From: Casp-actino8 sp965659595
GTDB taxonomy: Bacteria; Actinomycetota; Acidimicrobiia; Acidimicrobiales; Ilumatobacteraceae
Assembly (NCBI GenBank): GCA_965659595.1
Contig: CBFHWN010000014.1
Coordinates: forward strand, 1-37,320
Direction of reading: 5' to 3'
DNA: 37,320 bases
The stretch's first letter is position 1. Each line of letters begins with the position of its first letter. Positions 35,306 to 37,320 of the stretch are shown here, in pieces. A model generated the notes under the pieces. It worked only from the letters and a program-made list of their open reading frames with translations. It was not told where the DNA came from and did not search any database. The position numbers and the translations under genes were made by a program.

Positions 35306-36577
35306 ATGCCGGATTCCTCTTTGCTCGCCGATCTCGATGCACGCGGGCTCGTCCACGATTCGACCGATCGGGCCGCACTCGACGCCCGCTTGTCGGGAGG
35401 ACCCATCGGTGTGTACGTCGGCTTCGATCCCACGGCGGATTCGCTGCACGCCGGAAACCTTCTCGGACAGGTCATGTTGCGGCGATTCCAGTTGGCTGGT
35501 CACCGTCCGGTGGTTCTGGCCGGAGGGGCCACCGGCATGGTCGGCGATCCGGGTGGTCGCAGCGAAGAGCGCAATCTCCTCGATCGAGACACGTTGCGTC
35601 ACAACGTCGCGCAAGTGAAGAAGCAACTCGAGAAGATCCTCGACTTCGACGGACCGAACGCCGCGCGTCTTGTCGACAATGCCGATTGGACGGCGCCGAT
35701 GAGTGCGCTCGACTTCCTGCGTGACGTCGGCAAGCACTTCACGGTCAATCAGATGGTTGCCAAGGAGTCGGTTCGTGCTCGTATGGAGAGTGAATACGGC
35801 ATCTCGTACACCGAGTTCTCGTACATGCTTCTTCAGGCGAACGATTTTCGACATCTCTGCGAACATGAGAACGTCGAGATGCAGATGGGCGGTTCCGATC
35901 AGTGGGGAAACATCACCGCCGGCATCGAGTTGATTCGTAAGCGATTGCAGATGTCGGCCTTCGGCCTCACTTGGCCGCTTCTCACACGTACCGACGGAGC
36001 GAAGATGGGCAAGTCTGTGCACGGGGCGTTGTGGCTCGACCCCGACAAGACGAGTCCATATCAGTTCCGGCAGTACTGGATTCAACTGCCCGACGACGAC
36101 GTCGAGCGCTTCATGCTGCAGCTGACGTTGCGTGGTGTCGACGAGATCGCGGAGATCGTGACCGAACACCGAGCCGATCCGGGTAAGCGTCTTGCACAAC
36201 GCGCCCTGGCCGCTGACGTGACATCGCTCGTGCACGGCGGGGCGGCCGAACGTGCGGCGGCCGAAGCGGCCGACGTGTTGTTCGGTGGTGATCCGACGGC
36301 GGCATCTGCTGATGCATTCGATGCAGTGGCTCGCGAAGTGCCGTCGTCGAATGCGACCCGCGAATCGCTCGACGACCTGATCGGGTCACTCGTGGCGTGT
36401 GGTCTCGCCTCGTCGAACAGCGACGCCCGTCGCACACTTGGCCAGAAGGGTTTCCGTGTGAACGGTGTCGTGATCGACGAGACGTTCGATCTCCGTGAGG
36501 CCGTGCCGTTACACGGAACATTCCTCCTGCTCCGACGAGGCAAGACCCAACATCACCTCGTGGTGTTGGCAGGGTGA
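35306..36577 (+). CDS. tyrS: Tyrosyl-tRNA synthetase
   Basis: The enzyme charges tRNA(Tyr). The product is 423 aa. The class I HIGH motif reads HAGN (48-51) after GFDPTADSL; the KMSKS motif reads KMGKS (233-237), the usual TyrS variant. NQMVAKESVRARM and MGGSDQWGNI mark the TyrRS family. A C-terminal S4 RNA-binding domain covers about 355-420. ATG 35306 follows GGGAGA by about ten bases; another ATG at 35296 is out of frame. No T-box leader fits in the short upstream gap. The rRNA promoter region follows. Confidence 0.96.
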   Translation: MPDSSLLADLDARGLVHDSTDRAALDARLSGGPIGVYVGFDPTADSLHAGNLLGQVMLRRFQLAGHRPVVLAGGATGMVGDPGGRSEERNLLDRDTLRHNVAQVKKQLEKILDFDGPNAARLVDNADWTAPMSALDFLRDVGKHFTVNQMVAKESVRARMESEYGISYTEFSYMLLQANDFRHLCEHENVEMQMGGSDQWGNITAGIELIRKRLQMSAFGLTWPLLTRTDGAKMGKSVHGALWLDPDKTSPYQFRQYWIQLPDDDVERFMLQLTLRGVDEIAEIVTEHRADPGKRLAQRALAADVTSLVHGGAAERAAAEAADVLFGGDPTAASADAFDAVAREVPSSNATRESLDDLIGSLVACGLASSNSDARRTLGQKGFRVNGVVIDETFDLREAVPLHGTFLLLRRGKTQHHLVVLAG

Positions 36578-36620
36578 CCGACCCGGCTCAGGGCCCAGAA
36601 GTGGTCCCGCGAATAGTCCC

Positions 36621-36641
36621 GCCGAAAAACTCGAAAAAATC
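36621..36641 (+). promoter_or_regulatory. A-tract UP-like element of the rRNA promoter
   Basis: Two A-tracts (GAAAAA and GAAAAAAT) stand out from the GC-rich background 14-34 bases upstream of the -35. They sit about where A-rich UP elements stimulate rRNA promoters, slightly far upstream, so the role is inferred. Confidence 0.5.
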
Positions 36642-36654
36642 CCGTCCGACCAGG

Positions 36655-36683
36655 TTGACGCTCCCTCAGGTGGTCGCTAGATT
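36655..36683 (+). promoter_or_regulatory. Ribosomal RNA operon promoter, TTGACG-N17-TAGATT
   Basis: The -35 TTGACG (36655-36660) and -10 TAGATT (36678-36683) are separated by exactly 17 bases; this is the best housekeeping promoter in the window. Transcription should start near 36690, giving a leader of about 275 nt before 16S. Confidence 0.85.
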
Positions 36684-36689
36684 TGCCCT

Positions 36690-36964
36690 CCGCCCAAGAA
36701 CCCAGTGGGTTCGAGGATGAGGCACCGCCCCCGCTCGTCGGGAGAGTGCCCGAGCTACGGCTCCTTGAAAACGGAAGAGAAGACTGAACGCCAGTGCGGG
36801 CAGGACGGCCATAGGCCGGACCTGTCTGTCAATTCATTTATACAAATCAATGGCCGGCACAGCCGGTCGAGCGGATCGGGTCTCGGCACTCGAGGGTTAT
36901 TCCCCCACGAGGAGACTCACTCGCCAAAACGAACGCAGCGTCGACTTCGGTTGACGTCATGTTC
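36690..36964 (+). promoter_or_regulatory. rRNA leader with boxB/boxA-like antitermination site and hairpins
   Basis: A GCTCG/CGAGC hairpin at about 36733-36755 (boxB-like) is followed by CGGCTCCTTGAAAAC (36758-36772), resembling boxA-type Nus sites of rRNA leaders. CAGG-CGGCC/GGCCG-CCTG (36801-36824) and GGCCGGC/GCCGGTC (36852-36868, one G-T pair) are further strong stems. Between them lies an AT-rich patch (36829-36850). The stem that would pair with sequence 3' of 16S for RNase III cannot be tested here. No protein gene is seen between 36578 and 36964. Confidence 0.6.

Positions 36965-37320
<356 letters not shown>

Noticed and set aside
35296..35724. Alternative ATG at 35296 close to the GGGAGA ribosome site
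   Set aside because: Its frame gives an arginine-rich product with no family likeness and overlaps tyrS, whose own frame is clear.

Overview
The window reads as a GC-rich (roughly 60-65% by eye) actinobacterial chromosome segment, densely packed with housekeeping genes, mostly on the + strand and often joined by ATGA/GTGA/TGATG stop-start overlaps. The gene order (DksA-like-lspA-rluD; pyrR-pyrB-pyrC-carA-carB; mihF-gmk-rpoZ-coaBC-metK-priA-def-fmt-rsmB; infC-rpmI-rplT-rRNA methylase-pheS-pheT; argC-B-D-F-R-H; tyrS) is that of Actinobacteria. The partial 16S rRNA at the right edge is also actinobacterial in type. The combination suggests a deep-branching, non-mycobacterial group such as Acidimicrobiia, but this is inference; only the first ~356 nt of 16S are present.

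Layout: 1-670 is the tail of a DksA/TraR-like protein with a Lys/Ala/Pro repeat. 667-2088 is lspA and rluD, with an assembly gap inside rluD. 2121-10379 is a pyrimidine operon opened by a PyrR-binding RNA hairpin, with an AT-rich, ARG-box-like site in front of carA. 10387-15908 holds mihF, gmk, rpoZ, coaBC, metK and an ATPase-dead priA. 15905-19588 holds a reverse-strand RsmC-like methylase, then def, fmt, rsmB and mog. 19595-20746 is hisG, a degenerate cold-shock-domain protein and a 23-bp tandem repeat. 20733-27143 has a DUF1844 gene on the - strand, infC with an apparent AUA start, rpmI, rplT, a SpoU methylase, pheS/pheT and yqgE (-). 27199-34179 is the arginine operon (no argJ, no argG) plus marC and a thioesterase. 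34188-36577 is a DUF2332 gene (-) and tyrS. 36620-37320 is a ribosomal RNA promoter, leader and the 16S start.

The functional thread is control of carbamoyl phosphate and the two pathways that use it. PyrR (pyrimidine side) and ArgR (arginine side) are both encoded here. Each has a recognisable target here: a PyrR RNA loop before pyrR, and ARG-box pairs with the same 20-bp spacing before both carA and argC. The remaining genes serve translation and its start: initiation factor, deformylase, formyltransferase, rRNA methylases, two tRNA synthetases, ribosomal proteins and rRNA.

I see no mobile element, CRISPR array, prophage or toxin system, and no evidence of a wholly new system. The points most worth a second look are the AUA start and mini-leader of infC, the paired ArgR sites, the run of TANNNT-to-start-codon spacings suggesting leaderless mRNAs, the RsmB homologue missing about 50 residues, and the class 1B dihydroorotate dehydrogenase without pyrK nearby.
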